From Salinisphaera sp963835375 (GTDB taxonomy: Bacteria > Pseudomonadota > Gammaproteobacteria > Nevskiales > Salinisphaeraceae), in NCBI GenBank assembly GCA_963835375.1, contig CAWIGB010000032.1, positions 62,001-126,000 on the forward strand: DNA of 64,000 nucleotides. The letters are read 5' to 3'. Position numbers and translations under genes: made by a program. Positions 1 to 9,145 of the stretch are shown one piece after another. The first letter of the stretch is position 1. Every line of letters begins with the position of its first letter. The notes beneath the pieces are model-generated. The model was given only the letters and a program-made list of their open reading frames with translations. It had not been told where the DNA came from and ran no database searches.

Positions 1-1490
1 TTCCCGCAGCTCGGCAATCGAACCGATGACGACGATGTCGTCAGGGACGTTAACGTTGACCAGATCGGCAGCGGCGTACCCAGTAACGATGCCGGGACAG
101 CGCCCAGTCGAGGTTGTTGGCCAGCCAGTCGCCGAAGCGGCGGGTGCCCACATGCGGCGGATGCCAGTGAATCCGGTTGTTGTACTCGACCAGCTTGTCC
201 TTGTGCTGCTGGGTCCACGAACCAGGACTCGACCGGGTAATTCATCAAGGGCGTGCCCTTGGCCAGTCGTGCGGGTAGTTATGCACCGTGACCTGTTGCG
301 AGAACAGCAGGCCGCGCTCTTTCAGATCGCGCGCGATCGGCTTGTCGGATCCTTGAATCACAGCCCGCCGACCAGCGGGAAATCGGCACGGAAATGGCCG
401 TCGCGCTCGATCGGGTTGAACACCGGCATGCCGTATTCGCTAGTCACCCGGAAGTCGTCGGCGCCGAACGCCGGGGGTTGGTGGGCAATGCCGGTGCCGT
501 CGTCGGTGGTGATGAATCGGCCGCGATCACGCGCCAGGCGTGGTCCGCTTCGGGGTGATCGGCAAAGCAGTCGTACGGCGGCTTGTAGCGCTTGCCGATC
601 AGCCGTCGGCGCCGAACTCTCGAGAATCTCGGCGTTGTCGCCCAGCGTAGCCGCCACGCAATCCTTCGCAACGATATAGACCGCGCCGTCCTCGGCGCGT
701 GCCTTGGAGTATCGATGCCCGGACCGACCGCCACCGCCACGTTGGACGGCATGGTCCACGGCTGGTGGTCTAGTGCAAGCTACCGCCACCTCCGGTTCGT
801 CCTCCAGGCAGAAATGTCTCTGATTGATCCAGCGGACCCTGCATTTTCCTTGTAGCCTAGTATCTTACCTCGTGCGAGGACAGCACCGTGCCGGAGCCCG
901 GCGAATACCAGTGAATCTTGTGGCCTTTGTAGAGCAGCCCCTTCTCGTGCAGCTGCTTGAGCAGCCACCAGACTGATTTGATGTATTGGTTGGAGAAGGT
1001 GACGTACGGCGCATCTGAAGACTCCACCCAGTAGCTGATCCGGCGAGTGAGTTCGTCCCTACTGTTTCTTGTAGCGCAGCACCGACTCGCGAGGATGCGG
1101 CGTTGCGGGCACCTGCTCCATGCCGAAGGTCTTCGATGTCCTCGCGCGATTGCAGGCCCAGCTCTTTCTCGACTTCGATCTCCACCGGCAGACCGTGCGT
1201 GTCCAAGCCGGCCTTCCGATCCACGCGATAGCCGCGCATGGTCTTGTAGCGACAGAACGCATCCTTGAGGGCGTGCCCGAGGACGCGGAGATGAATACCC
1301 GGCCGGCCGTTGGCCGTGGGCGGGCCTTCATAAGAGGCGAAGGTCGTGAAGGTTGGCCCAGCGTCGGGCTGGTGTTACTCTTTCGCAAAAACGTCGGCAT
1401 CGTCCCACCAGCGCCGAATTTCTGTCTCGTCACGGCCCGCAGATTCAAGGGCTTGTGCTCGGAAAACGCCGCCTTCATGGCTAAACGCAT
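1..1490 (-). pseudogene. ileS: isoleucyl-tRNA synthetase, eukaryote-like type (frameshifted, 3' end outside window)
   Basis: Class I aminoacyl-tRNA synthetase charging tRNA-Ile. The N-terminal half is readable only by switching frames. Pieces include DETEIRRWWDDADVFAKE near 1400, then a GPPTANGRPGIH-like HIGH region, then RGYRVDRKAG..DTHGLPVEIE around 1150-1240, and further down PWTMPSNVAVAVGPGID near 730 and DDGTGIAHQPPAFGADDF near 480. These blocks belong to the eukaryote-like IleRS family. At least five frameshifts occur in 1.5 kb. Because the enzyme is essential, sequence error at a poorly covered contig edge is more likely than true decay, unless a second ileS exists elsewhere. The start near 1490 is approximate; the 3' end lies beyond base 1. 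Confidence 0.75.
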
Positions 1491-1727
1491 TGCTGGTAAG
1501 CGCGGGCTAGAGTTGTACCGGCGTGCGTATCGTCCGGCTGCTTGGCTATATCGAATCGTCACGCTTTGGCCGGTGATGCAGGCTGCTCGTCTGTCAGTTG
1601 CGCGCAGTCTAACACAGAAAGCGCGACACGATAAACCCTGGCATCGGCAGATGCGCACCGGCCGGGGTTCTTGATGCCACCGACGTTATACGTCGTTCCT
1701 TGACTTGCGATGGCGCACTTTCAAAGG

Positions 1728-1965
1728 CTAATAATCAAATCCAGCTGTCATCCAGCGGGTGGCAACGGCAGAATACGGCGAATCGCCAGCCAGTCGCCCC
1801 GCCAGCATCGGGCCGTGGGGGGACAACGCGACCAGCGCATATTCGGAGCACGTCGGAGATGTATGCCGATCACGGCGAAATCGCGTAGCGATAGAACAGG
1901 ATCGGCGCCTGCAGCAAGCCACAATCAGCGAACGAATCCACGCCGTCAGGATGCTAGCGCGTACC
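1728..1965 (-). pseudogene. yidD: YidD-like membrane insertion factor (frameshifted)
   Basis: Small protein of the YidD family, which assists YidC-dependent membrane insertion. Three short frames together give the family pattern: APILFYRYAISP, then PTCSEYALVALSPHGP (the Cys-containing core), then LAIRRIL with RCHPLDD. Each block is in a different frame, so at least two indels separate them. The gene is divergent from sufE and is not beside rpmH-rnpA, where gammaproteobacteria normally carry it. Assignment rests on the CSEYAL and FYRYAISP blocks. It may be a real gene with sequence errors or a remnant. Confidence 0.5.
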
Positions 1966-2054
1966 GTGGTGCCGGCATGGCTTGCGTCTTTATTTATCAA
2001 GTTTACGACCCAACCTTACGTCGATAGCCACCCGAATCGAACACCTTGCCGAGG

Positions 2055-2474
2055 ATGACCGCGTCGAACAGCTCAAGACCACTTTGGAGATGCTGCCAAA
2101 CTGGAAAGAGGGCTATCGCCAGCATCGTCGACCTCGGCCGCAAGCTCCAACCTGCTGGAAAACTAACCAGCGTAACGAGGCGACCCGTGTGCGGGGCTGC
2201 ATGAGCCAGGTCTGGCTGGTCGCCGACGATGCCGACGATGAGCGGTTGCACTTCCGGGGCGATCGGACGCCCTTATCGTGCGCGGCCTGATCGGCGTCTT
2301 GCTGATGATCTATTCCGACAAAGACCACTACGACACAGCTGCGAAACCTCCATCAATCAGATCTTCACCGATCTGAATCTGGAACAGGAGATCACCACTG
2401 AACTGCTGCGCAACGGCTTGTATTCCATGGTCGAGACGATCGAGCGTCGGCCGCTCAGCGACTTTCGCTCCTGA
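2055..2474 (+). CDS. sufE: SufE family cysteine desulfurase sulfur acceptor (frameshifted)
   Basis: SufE/CsdE proteins accept sulfur from a cysteine desulfurase on a conserved Cys and pass it to the Fe-S scaffold. Reading across frames gives EQLKTTLEMLPNWKEGYR, then VDLGRKLQPAGKL, then TRVRGCMSQVWLVADDADD with the acceptor Cys, then ALIVRGLIGVLLMIYSDK, and finally IFTDLNLEQE and RNGLYSMVETIE at the C-terminus. The order and spacing fit the whole family (about 140 residues). At least three indels break the frame. The ATG at 2055 is a guess, because it is out of frame with the first conserved block. Confidence 0.7.
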
Positions 2475-2546
2475 TCCACCGAGCGCGGGGCCGACCTCGC
2501 GTGCCCGCCCATCAGAATCAGGCCGGGCCGCCTCGCCTGACCGTTC

Positions 2547-3317
2547 TCACCGAGCTGAATCACTTGCTCCTGTTGGCGCTGCCGATGGGCAGACGCCTCG
2601 GCTTGGCTCGGCGTCGATGACGTCGGCTTTCGGCTGCCCGTGCTCTGCGACGGCTGGGTTCCGGCGTCGGCCTCGGCGGGCTTGCCGCCGGTGACCTTGG
2701 CGTCGGCCGCGCCCTCCGGCTTCTGGTCGGCCAGGATGCGCGGCGCTTGCCTCATTAGGCTCTTTGGCTGCAGGAACGGCACCGCCGGCAGTACGACCGG
2801 ATGCCTTGCTATCGGTCGCGGCCGGCTTGCCAGCGCTCGCCGAAGCCGGTTTGGCGCCGGCCGTGCTGCCAGCCGCAGCCGGTTTCGCATCATTGCTCTT
2901 GGCGCTGCCTTGGGCGCCGCTCTGGGCGTGCGCCGGACGCTCGCTGCTGCGCGCCGCCGCCGGGGCAGTCTTTTCGGGGGCCGACAGCTTCTCACTGGCG
3001 CCGGATTGCGTGATCTTGTCCGGCGAAGGCGGCGCGACCATCTTCTCGCGATTGAGGTCGGCCAGTTTTTCCGCGCCCTGCGACATGTGCTGATACATAT
3101 CGCGGTAGTCGTCGACCATTCGCGACATGATGGCGGAGGTCTGCTGAAAATGCTCGCGCACGTCCGCCTTCAGATCGTCGTGCTTCTGTTTTTCCTTGTC
3201 CGCAGCCTCGTTGTAGTCGCTGCCGGCACGGCTTCCAATGAGGTAGCCGATGACCAGCGCGATGACCACGCAGACGGCGAGAATGATGATCATGACTACC
3301 GGGCTCAGATTCGCCAT
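2547..3317 (-). CDS. zapG: YhcB/ZapG-type (DUF1043) inner-membrane protein
   Basis: Begins MANLSPVVMIIILAV: one N-terminal membrane helix (about residues 7-25) ending YLIGSRAG, then a charged coiled-coil stretch with DVREHFQQTSAIMSRMVDDY around residues 50-75 typical of the YhcB/ZapG family, which acts in envelope growth and division. An Ala/Pro/Lys/Ser-rich tail follows from about residue 110. The ATG at 3317 has an AGGAG box about 10 bases upstream. After about residue 185 the tail becomes Arg/Gly-rich in this frame, while another frame continues a natural tail (DAKVTGGKPAEADAGTQPSQ). A single indel near 2750 is likely, so the C-terminus is uncertain. Confidence 0.75.
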   Translation of the reverse strand: MANLSPVVMIIILAVCVVIALVIGYLIGSRAGSDYNEAADKEKQKHDDLKADVREHFQQTSAIMSRMVDDYRDMYQHMSQGAEKLADLNREKMVAPPSPDKITQSGASEKLSAPEKTAPAAARSSERPAHAQSGAQGSAKSNDAKPAAAGSTAGAKPASASAGKPAATDSKASGRTAGGAVPAAKEPNEASAAHPGRPEAGGRGRRQGHRRQARRGRRRNPAVAEHGQPKADVIDAEPSRGVCPSAAPTGASDSAR

Positions 3318-3505
3318 GTTGCGAGTCTCCTGGGGTTTTGAAGTCGGACTGTACTCATCATACTGATTGGCTGGCCCGATACCGGCAAGGCGACAACAGT
3401 CGCAGCCGAGTCTGTCAGGCGCACCGCTCGAGCGCGTGCATCCACGCAAGATTCATGCAACCGCGCGGCCGCCCTGAATGGATCGCGCGCCTGTGTCGAC
3501 AGGTA

Positions 3506-3919
3506 CTAACCGAGCAGGCGGTTGAATTCCTTGTACATGCAGCGGCCCATCACGACATGGATCCCGTGTGCGGCTGCTTCACGAGCTGCCTCCTGGTGCA
3601 CCACGCCTTCCTGCAACCAAAGGTTGCGCACGCCTTTTTCGATACACAGCTCCACGATCGCCGGCACATGCTTCGGATCGCGGAAGACCGTGACCATGTT
3701 GATGGTATCGGTAACGTACTTGAGGTCAGAGAACGTTTTCAGCCCGAGAATCTGGTCGGCGTTCGGATTGACCGGAATGATCTCGTAGCCGGCGTCCATC
3801 ATGCCCTTCGCGACGGCGTGCGACGGACGACTCGGATCGGGCGAAAGCCCGACCACGGCGATACGGCGCACCTGGGCGAGAATTTCACGGATGGTGACGT
3901 CGTCTGTGATTATCGGCAC
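3506..3919 (-). CDS. CoA-binding protein, YccU family
   Basis: 137 residues forming one CoA-binding (Rossmann-type) domain. Visible blocks: IREILAQVRRIAVVGLSPDPSR near the N-terminus with the nucleotide-binding loop, GYEIIPVNPN around residue 50, NMVTVFRDP around 75, and KGVRNLWLQEGVVHQEA near 100, all conserved in the YccU group. The molecular role of the family is not established. The start is GTG at 3919, directly after the TAA of the upstream lipoprotein gene (no gap), which points to co-transcription and translational coupling. Confidence 0.85.
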   Translation of the reverse strand: MPIITDDVTIREILAQVRRIAVVGLSPDPSRPSHAVAKGMMDAGYEIIPVNPNADQILGLKTFSDLKYVTDTINMVTVFRDPKHVPAIVELCIEKGVRNLWLQEGVVHQEAAREAAAHGIHVVMGRCMYKEFNRLLG

Positions 3920-4762
3920 TTACTGATCCTTTGTCTTTAAAGCCTCCGGAATACTCCGGCCCGCCGCTTCGAGTGTTTCGCCGATGCACTGCACGAGCGT
4001 AGCGTTGACCCAGACCATGGCGGATCGATGCTGGAGAGCGGCATAGCGCCCGAGCGTATCGGTGTCCACATCGCGGTAGACGTAGAGCAGCATCAGCGGC
4101 AGCTGCTGCTCCAGCTTGCGGTGGAGACCGGTCCTCGTACTGGATAGGATACGCCGAATTTGTGTTTCGTCGACCCGCGCGCCGGCGTCGAGCGCGAGAT
4201 TGCGCGCTCGGATCATGGCGCCCAGCAGGGTGACGTTGAAGCGTGTCTGCAGATCGGCCAGGCGCATGTCGCGGGCCAGCTGATCCACGATCCGCAGCCG
4301 ATGCTTGCGCTGATCGCCGGCGGGCTGGTTCGCGAACTGCTTGAAACCTTTGGCGAAGCCCGGTTCGCCGACCTTGCGCTCCAGGCCGATCATTCTTCGC
4401 GCCAACGGCTCGTCCAGCCAGCTCGCCGCGCGCGCCAGATCGTGCGCCCGCCCGCTCTGCCGGGCGGCCCGGGCAAGGCGCTGGACGGTAGCATCGACCA
4501 GCGGCGCGGGGGCGAACGTTCGATTCACCAGAAGGTCCACCCGGCGACGGCGCGCCAGCGCCACCGATTGCGTCAGATTGCGATTGAGCGAGCCCGACAC
4601 CGCCGGCGCGGCCTGAGCCAGCAAGGCCGAGATCTGATAGACCGAAACCAGGTGCCGGGCCGCTGCCCGGTCTGCCTGGCCGGGATGCAGCGCACACCCG
4701 ACGGTGAGCCACGCCAGGGCAAGCAATGACGCGATGAGATAGCATCGGCGCGCCCACTTCAT
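3920..4762 (-). CDS. putative lipoprotein of unknown function
   Basis: 280 residues. The first 23 form a lipoprotein signal: basic MKWARR, hydrophobic core, then LTVGC as lipobox with Cys23 as the likely lipidated residue. The rest is helix-rich and Arg/Leu/Ala-rich with no catalytic motif I recognise; LMLLYVYRDVD and MVWVNATLVQCIGETLEA near the C-terminus may be packing helices. An outer-membrane lipoprotein in the periplasm is inferred. It precedes the CoA-binding gene with zero spacing. It starts 14 bases from the divergent metallopeptidase-like gene at 4777, so their promoters must overlap or lie inside coding sequence. Confidence 0.75.
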   Translation of the reverse strand: MKWARRCYLIASLLALAWLTVGCALHPGQADRAAARHLVSVYQISALLAQAAPAVSGSLNRNLTQSVALARRRRVDLLVNRTFAPAPLVDATVQRLARAARQSGRAHDLARAASWLDEPLARRMIGLERKVGEPGFAKGFKQFANQPAGDQRKHRLRIVDQLARDMRLADLQTRFNVTLLGAMIRARNLALDAGARVDETQIRRILSSTRTGLHRKLEQQLPLMLLYVYRDVDTDTLGRYAALQHRSAMVWVNATLVQCIGETLEAAGRSIPEALKTKDQ

Positions 4763-4776
4763 TTTCCACTCGTGCC

Positions 4777-5313
4777 GTGAACGATCCCGAAACTGTACGC
4801 GAAAGCCCGGCGGCGATGCCTCACGTCACCCCCGTGGACGCGATCGGCATCGTTGCGCTGCGCCAGCTGTTGATGCCGTTCATGCTCCACGTCACCGAGG
4901 TGGCACTCGACACGCCCATACCGGGCAGCTTCTGGGGCGAGGCCGAAGCCGGGCTGCAAGGCAATACGCTGTTGGTACGCCGGGATACGCCGTTGCACTC
5001 CGCGCTGCACGAGGCCGGCCACTATGTCTGCATGGATCCGGCGCGCCGTGCCGTACTGGATACCGACGCGGGCGGCGACTACGACGAGGAAAATGCCGTC
5101 TGCTATTGGCAGATCATGATCTGCGATCGCATCGACGGGTACGACCGGGCCGCGATGTGCGCCGACATGGACGCATGGGGTTATACATTCCGCCTCGGCA
5201 GCGCGGGCGCCTGGTTTGCCGGCGACGCCGAGGACGCACGCGCCTGGCTGATCGGGGCTGGCCTGCTCGACGATGCGCACGACCGCCTGATCTCGGGCGT
5301 ACGCAGCCGCTGA
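4777..5313 (+). CDS. HEAGH-motif protein, putative zinc peptidase-like
   Basis: 178 residues starting at GTG 4777. The centre holds LHSALHEAGHYVCMDP (about residues 75-90), an HExxH zinc-binding motif as in gluzincin-type metallopeptidases, followed by DYDEENAVCYWQIMI, whose acidic residues could supply a third ligand. No signal peptide, so probably cytoplasmic. I recall similar conserved proteobacterial proteins without a proven function, so peptidase activity is inferred only from the motif. It is divergent from the lipoprotein gene and convergent with gpmA across a strong hairpin. Confidence 0.7.
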   Translation: MNDPETVRESPAAMPHVTPVDAIGIVALRQLLMPFMLHVTEVALDTPIPGSFWGEAEAGLQGNTLLVRRDTPLHSALHEAGHYVCMDPARRAVLDTDAGGDYDEENAVCYWQIMICDRIDGYDRAAMCADMDAWGYTFRLGSAGAWFAGDAEDARAWLIGAGLLDDAHDRLISGVRSR

Positions 5314-5324
5314 ACGGCGAACAT

Positions 5325-5349
5325 CGGGGCGGCGGGAGGCGCCGCCCCG
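5325..5349. terminator. hairpin between convergent genes
   Basis: Perfect 9-bp stem (CGGGGCGGC / GCCGCCCCG) with a 7-base loop, lying between the stop codons of two convergent genes (5313 and 5360). It could terminate both directions. No clear T-run follows on either side. Confidence 0.55.
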
Positions 5350-5359
5350 GCGCGCCGCG

Positions 5360-6109
5360 CTATTTGTTCTTTGCCTGGTCGGCGACGGCCCTGGCTGCCG
5401 CTTCGGCGGCGTCGGCATCGCCGAGATAGCCGGACTCGATCACGTTCAGTTCGTCATCGAGCTTGTAGCGCAGCGGGATCCCAGTGGGGATGTTCAGCCC
5501 GGTGATCTCGTCATCGGCGATGCCGTCGAGATACTTCACCAGAGCGCGCAGGCTGTTGCCATGAGCGGCGACCAGCACATTATCGCCGGCCTTCAGGCGC
5601 GGCGCGATGGCGTCGTGCCAGTACGGCAGTACGCGCTCAAGCGTGAGCTTCAGCGATTCGGTGCCGGGCAGAACGCGCGCATCGAGCTTGGCATAGCGCG
5701 GGTCGCTGCGCGGATGCCCGGGGTCTTCGGTGTCCATTTCGGGCGGCGGCGTATCGTAGCTGCGACGCCAGATATGCACCTGCTCATCACCGTGTTTTTC
5801 GGCCGTTTCTGATTTGTCGAGCCCCTGGAGACCGCCATAGTGGCGTTCGTTGAGCCGCCAGTGGCGCTCTACATCCACCCAGGGCTGCTCCATTTCGCCG
5901 AGCGCGATCCAGAGCGTCTTGATCGCGCGGGTGAGCACCGAGGTGAATGCGATGTCGAAGCGAAGGTTCTCTTCCGCCAGCAGCTTGCCCGCCCGCTTTG
6001 CCTCTTCGCATCCAGTATCGGTCAGGTCGACATCGACCCATCCGGTGAAGCGATTTTCCAGATTCCACTGACTCTGTCCGTGGCGCAGGAGTACCAGCTG
6101 GCCGGCCAT
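5360..6109 (-). CDS. gpmA: 2,3-bisphosphoglycerate-dependent phosphoglycerate mutase
   Basis: Interconverts 3- and 2-phosphoglycerate in glycolysis and gluconeogenesis. 249 residues, the usual dPGM length. LLRHGQSQWN near the N-terminus carries the phosphorylated His10; ERHWRLNERHYGGLQG has the acid/base Glu88; VAAHGNSLRALVKYLDG carries the second His. The Lys/Glu/Ala-rich C-terminus is normal for the family. The start ATG at 6109 is preceded by an AGGAGAGG-like box. Frame is intact. It stands alone, between the convergent HEAGH gene and the 3D-domain gene. Confidence 0.95.
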   Translation of the reverse strand: MAGQLVLLRHGQSQWNLENRFTGWVDVDLTDTGCEEAKRAGKLLAEENLRFDIAFTSVLTRAIKTLWIALGEMEQPWVDVERHWRLNERHYGGLQGLDKSETAEKHGDEQVHIWRRSYDTPPPEMDTEDPGHPRSDPRYAKLDARVLPGTESLKLTLERVLPYWHDAIAPRLKAGDNVLVAAHGNSLRALVKYLDGIADDEITGLNIPTGIPLRYKLDDELNVIESGYLGDADAAEAAARAVADQAKNK

Positions 6110-6310
6110 GACCTCTCCTTGGATTGATTCGGCGTTGGAGCGCGCAGATTAACTCAACTGGCCCGACGGCGGGTAATGAGACCGCCCGTACCGGGCCGCA
6201 TAGCATGGCAAAGCGCAACCGTGGAAGCAGAGAGTCGGCCCGCCGGCGCGAGCCCACAGCCGGAAACGGGCACTGTGCGCAAGACCGCTCCGATCTCGCG
6301 CGGTTCGGGA

Positions 6311-6724
6311 TCAGCTGTTGTCGTTCTCGACATAGAGAATGCGGATATTGTGCTGAATGCCCCAGTCGCGGGCCTTCGAAATATCGTGGCCCATGTAGAT
6401 ATCGATCTTGTTGGTCCAGCGCGCGGCCATCTTGTCGCGTACGACATAGATCCCCGGCAGGCCCTGAATCTTGACCTTGGTGCCGTGGGTGAGGCCTTTC
6501 TTGATCAGGTCGCGCGAGACCGCGATCGCATGCATCCCGGGCTTGAGCACATCGCCCCACGCCGCGACCGACGGGTCGTGCTTGGTGGTCTGCGAAGCCA
6601 CCGAATTGTAGGCCGATGCGGCCACGCTCAACGTCTTCCACTCAACGGATTCTGCGTTGGCACCACTACAACTCATCAGCAGCAGCAAGCCCGCACAGAC
6701 AGCGGCGCATACCTTTCGGCGCAT
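6311..6724 (-). CDS. secreted 3D-domain (double-psi beta-barrel) protein
   Basis: 137 residues. MRRKVCAAVCAGLLLLMSCSGANA is a signal sequence, possibly with a lipobox at LMSC. The mature part has ASAYNSV near its start, RDLIKKGLTHGTKVKIQGL in the middle and VVRDKMAARWTNKIDIYMG near the end. The KIDIYMG segment with preceding D residues is the 3D-domain signature, related to the catalytic core of MltA-type lytic transglycosylases. A role in cell-wall turnover is inferred. The frame is intact. Confidence 0.8.
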   Translation of the reverse strand: MRRKVCAAVCAGLLLLMSCSGANAESVEWKTLSVAASAYNSVASQTTKHDPSVAAWGDVLKPGMHAIAVSRDLIKKGLTHGTKVKIQGLPGIYVVRDKMAARWTNKIDIYMGHDISKARDWGIQHNIRILYVENDNS

Positions 6725-6766
6725 ATCCGGTCCCTCGGCTGTTCGCGAGCGCGGGATTGTAACCAG

Positions 6767-7657
6767 TCAAGCTGAACAGGGCCTGTCTGTGACATGCAGA
6801 TTGACGAAATCCGCGATGCGATCGAGCTCGTCCCCCTTGAAGCGAAGCGCTGCGGCAAGGGGTGCGAGCAGCATGACATGGTTCACGCCCGGATAGATTT
6901 TCGCTTTGGCCGATCCACCGTCTTCATTGACTTTCGCTGCGAGATTCGTCGTGTTTTTGGGCAGCACGGTGGTATCGGCGCCCCCGTGCAGCAACAGCAT
7001 CGGCGGCTCGTCGCCATCCACGAAATGGATCGGCTGCGTGCGCGGCCAATCGGACTTCGGCGCGAAGATTTTCTTCAACGCCGGGTCCTTGATCGGCAGG
7101 AAATCGTAGGGGCCCGACAGGCCGATGAAGCCGGACAGATCGTGGATCGAAGCCCCGGCGTCGGCCAAGTAGGTCGCATTCGTGGCCAGCATGGCGGCGA
7201 TGTGCGCTCCTGCTGAGTGCCCGGCCACGAACAGATGACAGGCGTTGCCGCCGTAATCGGCGATATGCGCCTTGGTCCAGGCGACGGCCGCCGCGCCGTC
7301 GTCAACGAAGGCCGGGAATTTGACCTGCGGATAGAGCCGATAATCCGGCAGTACCGCGGTAATTCCGCGCGAGGCGAGGGCTTCGCCGACGAAGCGATAA
7401 CCGTCCTTATTGCCTGTCTGCCAGCTGCCGCCGTAGAAGAACACCACCACCGGATGGCCGGCGGCCGGCTTGTCCGGCGTATAGATATCGAGTTTCTGTC
7501 GCTGCTGATTGCCGTAGGCGATGTCCGAATGCCGGTGGTAGCCCCAGCGCGGCACCAGCGTATTGACCCAGAACTGGGCAGAGCACGCCGCCAGCAACGG
7601 CCCGAGCAGGCTCACGGCTGCCACGCGAACGATTGGTCGGCTCCCACGACGGCTCAC
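6767..7657 (-). CDS. alpha/beta-hydrolase esterase, probable lipoprotein
   Basis: 296 residues. The N-terminus ends in LLAAC, a lipobox with Cys25. The hydrolase domain has the oxyanion stretch FFYGGSW (about 73-79), the nucleophile elbow GHSAG with Ser148, an acid residue in LLLHGGADTTV and a His in YPGVNHV, matching the esterase/lipase (BD-FAE-like) group. It would act on ester substrates in the periplasm; the substrate is unknown. The GTG start at 7657 overlaps the gor stop codon by 4 bases (GTGA), so translation is coupled to gor. Confidence 0.85.
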   Translation of the reverse strand: MSRRGSRPIVRVAAVSLLGPLLAACSAQFWVNTLVPRWGYHRHSDIAYGNQQRQKLDIYTPDKPAAGHPVVVFFYGGSWQTGNKDGYRFVGEALASRGITAVLPDYRLYPQVKFPAFVDDGAAAVAWTKAHIADYGGNACHLFVAGHSAGAHIAAMLATNATYLADAGASIHDLSGFIGLSGPYDFLPIKDPALKKIFAPKSDWPRTQPIHFVDGDEPPMLLLHGGADTTVLPKNTTNLAAKVNEDGGSAKAKIYPGVNHVMLLAPLAAALRFKGDELDRIADFVNLHVTDRPCSA

Positions 7658-9003
7658 GTCATGGTCACGAATTCCTCCGCGCTCGTCGGATGAATGGCAA
7701 CGGTATCGTCGAAGTCTCGCTTGGTGGCCCCCATCTTCACCGCGACGGCAAAGCCTTGCGTCATCTCGTCGGCCCCGTCGCCGATGACGTGTGCGCCAAC
7801 GATTTTTTCATCCTCGCCCACGCAGACCAGCTTCATGTCGGACGGCGTCTTTTCATCGAGCACGCCGTGGTACAGCGCCACATAATGGCTGGTGTAGATC
7901 TTGATCGCATCGTCGCCGTAAGCCGCGCGGGCTTCGGCTTCCGACAGGCCCACCGTGCCGATCGGCGGATGCGTGAACACGACGGTCGGGATGTTGTGAT
8001 AGTCCACCCGTCGATCCGACATCCCGCCGAACAACCGATCGGCCAGACGCCGGCCCGCCGCGATCGCCACCGGGGTGAGCTCGATCGCACCGGTGACATC
8101 CCCCAACGCATGGACGCCTGCGACCGGTGTGTCCTGCCATTCGTCGACCGGCACGGTGCCGTCGGAATGCAGCTCCAGGCCGGTGTGTTCCACCCCGAGG
8201 CCTTCGGTGTTGGGCACGCGCCCGATCGCCCAGATCAGTTCGTCGAAACCGCCGATCGTGCTGCCGTCCTCGAAGCGCGCGACGATGCCGTCGTCGCCTT
8301 CGGTGAGTTCGGCCACCTGGCGCTTCATGTGGATCTCGATACCGGCCGCGCGCATGCGCTCGATCAGCGCTTCGCCGAGCATGGCGTCGAAGCCGGCCAG
8401 CACGTGATCCTTGCGCAGCAGCAGGGTGACCTCGCTGCCGAGCGCATTCAGCACGCCGGCCAGTTCGCAGGCGATATAACCGCTGCCGACGATGGCCACG
8501 CGCTCGGGCCGCTGCGTCCAGGTGAAGAATCCATCGGAATCCGTGCCAAGCGCCGCGCCCGGGATCTCCGGCCAGCGCGGCTTGCCGCCGGTGGCGATCA
8601 GCACGTGCGACGCGCTGATTCGGCGGCCCTCGACCTCGATCGTCCGCGTATCGACGAAATGGGCGTCGCCCGCGATGTATTCCACGCCGCTCTTGTCGAG
8701 ATTGCGGTCGTAGATGCCGTTCAGGCGCTTGATGTAGGTCTCGCGGTTGGTCACCAGCTTCGACCAGTCGTGATCCTGCGGCACCGTATCGAAGCCGTAG
8801 TGGTGCGCATGCGCCGCATGGGTCGCGAATTCGGCGGCATGCCACATCACCTTCTTGGGCACGCAGCCGACGTTCACGCAGGTACCGCCCAGACGGCCTC
8901 GCTCGACCAGCACGACCTTCGCCCCGTAGGAAGCAGCACGACGCGCCGTGGCGATACCGCCGGAGCCGCCGCCGATGACGAGCAGATCACAAGCTTCGGA
9001 CAT
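7654..9003 (-). CDS. gor: glutathione-disulfide reductase
   Basis: FAD-dependent enzyme regenerating GSH from GSSG with NADPH in the cytosol. 449 residues. An N-terminal GGGSGGIATARRA FAD fold is followed by GGTCVNVGCVPKK with redox Cys42 and Cys47. The second Rossmann motif GSGYIACELAG is followed by LLLRKDHVL, whose Arg/Lys fit NADPH rather than NADH. The C-terminal dimer-interface motif HPTSAEEFVTM carries the catalytic His. This separates it from mercuric reductase and lipoamide dehydrogenase. It overlaps the esterase gene by 4 bases. Frame is intact. Confidence 0.93.
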   Translation of the reverse strand: MSEACDLLVIGGGSGGIATARRAASYGAKVVLVERGRLGGTCVNVGCVPKKVMWHAAEFATHAAHAHHYGFDTVPQDHDWSKLVTNRETYIKRLNGIYDRNLDKSGVEYIAGDAHFVDTRTIEVEGRRISASHVLIATGGKPRWPEIPGAALGTDSDGFFTWTQRPERVAIVGSGYIACELAGVLNALGSEVTLLLRKDHVLAGFDAMLGEALIERMRAAGIEIHMKRQVAELTEGDDGIVARFEDGSTIGGFDELIWAIGRVPNTEGLGVEHTGLELHSDGTVPVDEWQDTPVAGVHALGDVTGAIELTPVAIAAGRRLADRLFGGMSDRRVDYHNIPTVVFTHPPIGTVGLSEAEARAAYGDDAIKIYTSHYVALYHGVLDEKTPSDMKLVCVGEDEKIVGAHVIGDGADEMTQGFAVAVKMGATKRDFDDTVAIHPTSAEEFVTMT

Positions 9004-9145
9004 GATTTATCGTCCATCATTCAATCGAATGCGAGCATTGTAGGCACGGGGCCGCAGCGGCGACCAGCGAGGTGGCCACTCTTGATTGCGGCTCCGCACA
9101 CCGCATCATTATCAGACCAACGACTACGGCCAAACGAGACGATCC

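Noticed and set aside
2030..2060. TTCGATT-like T-loop on the minus strand, possible tRNA
   Set aside because: The flanking bases do not pair as a T-stem and no acceptor stem or anticodon arm is found. No tRNA or rRNA gene is seen in the window.
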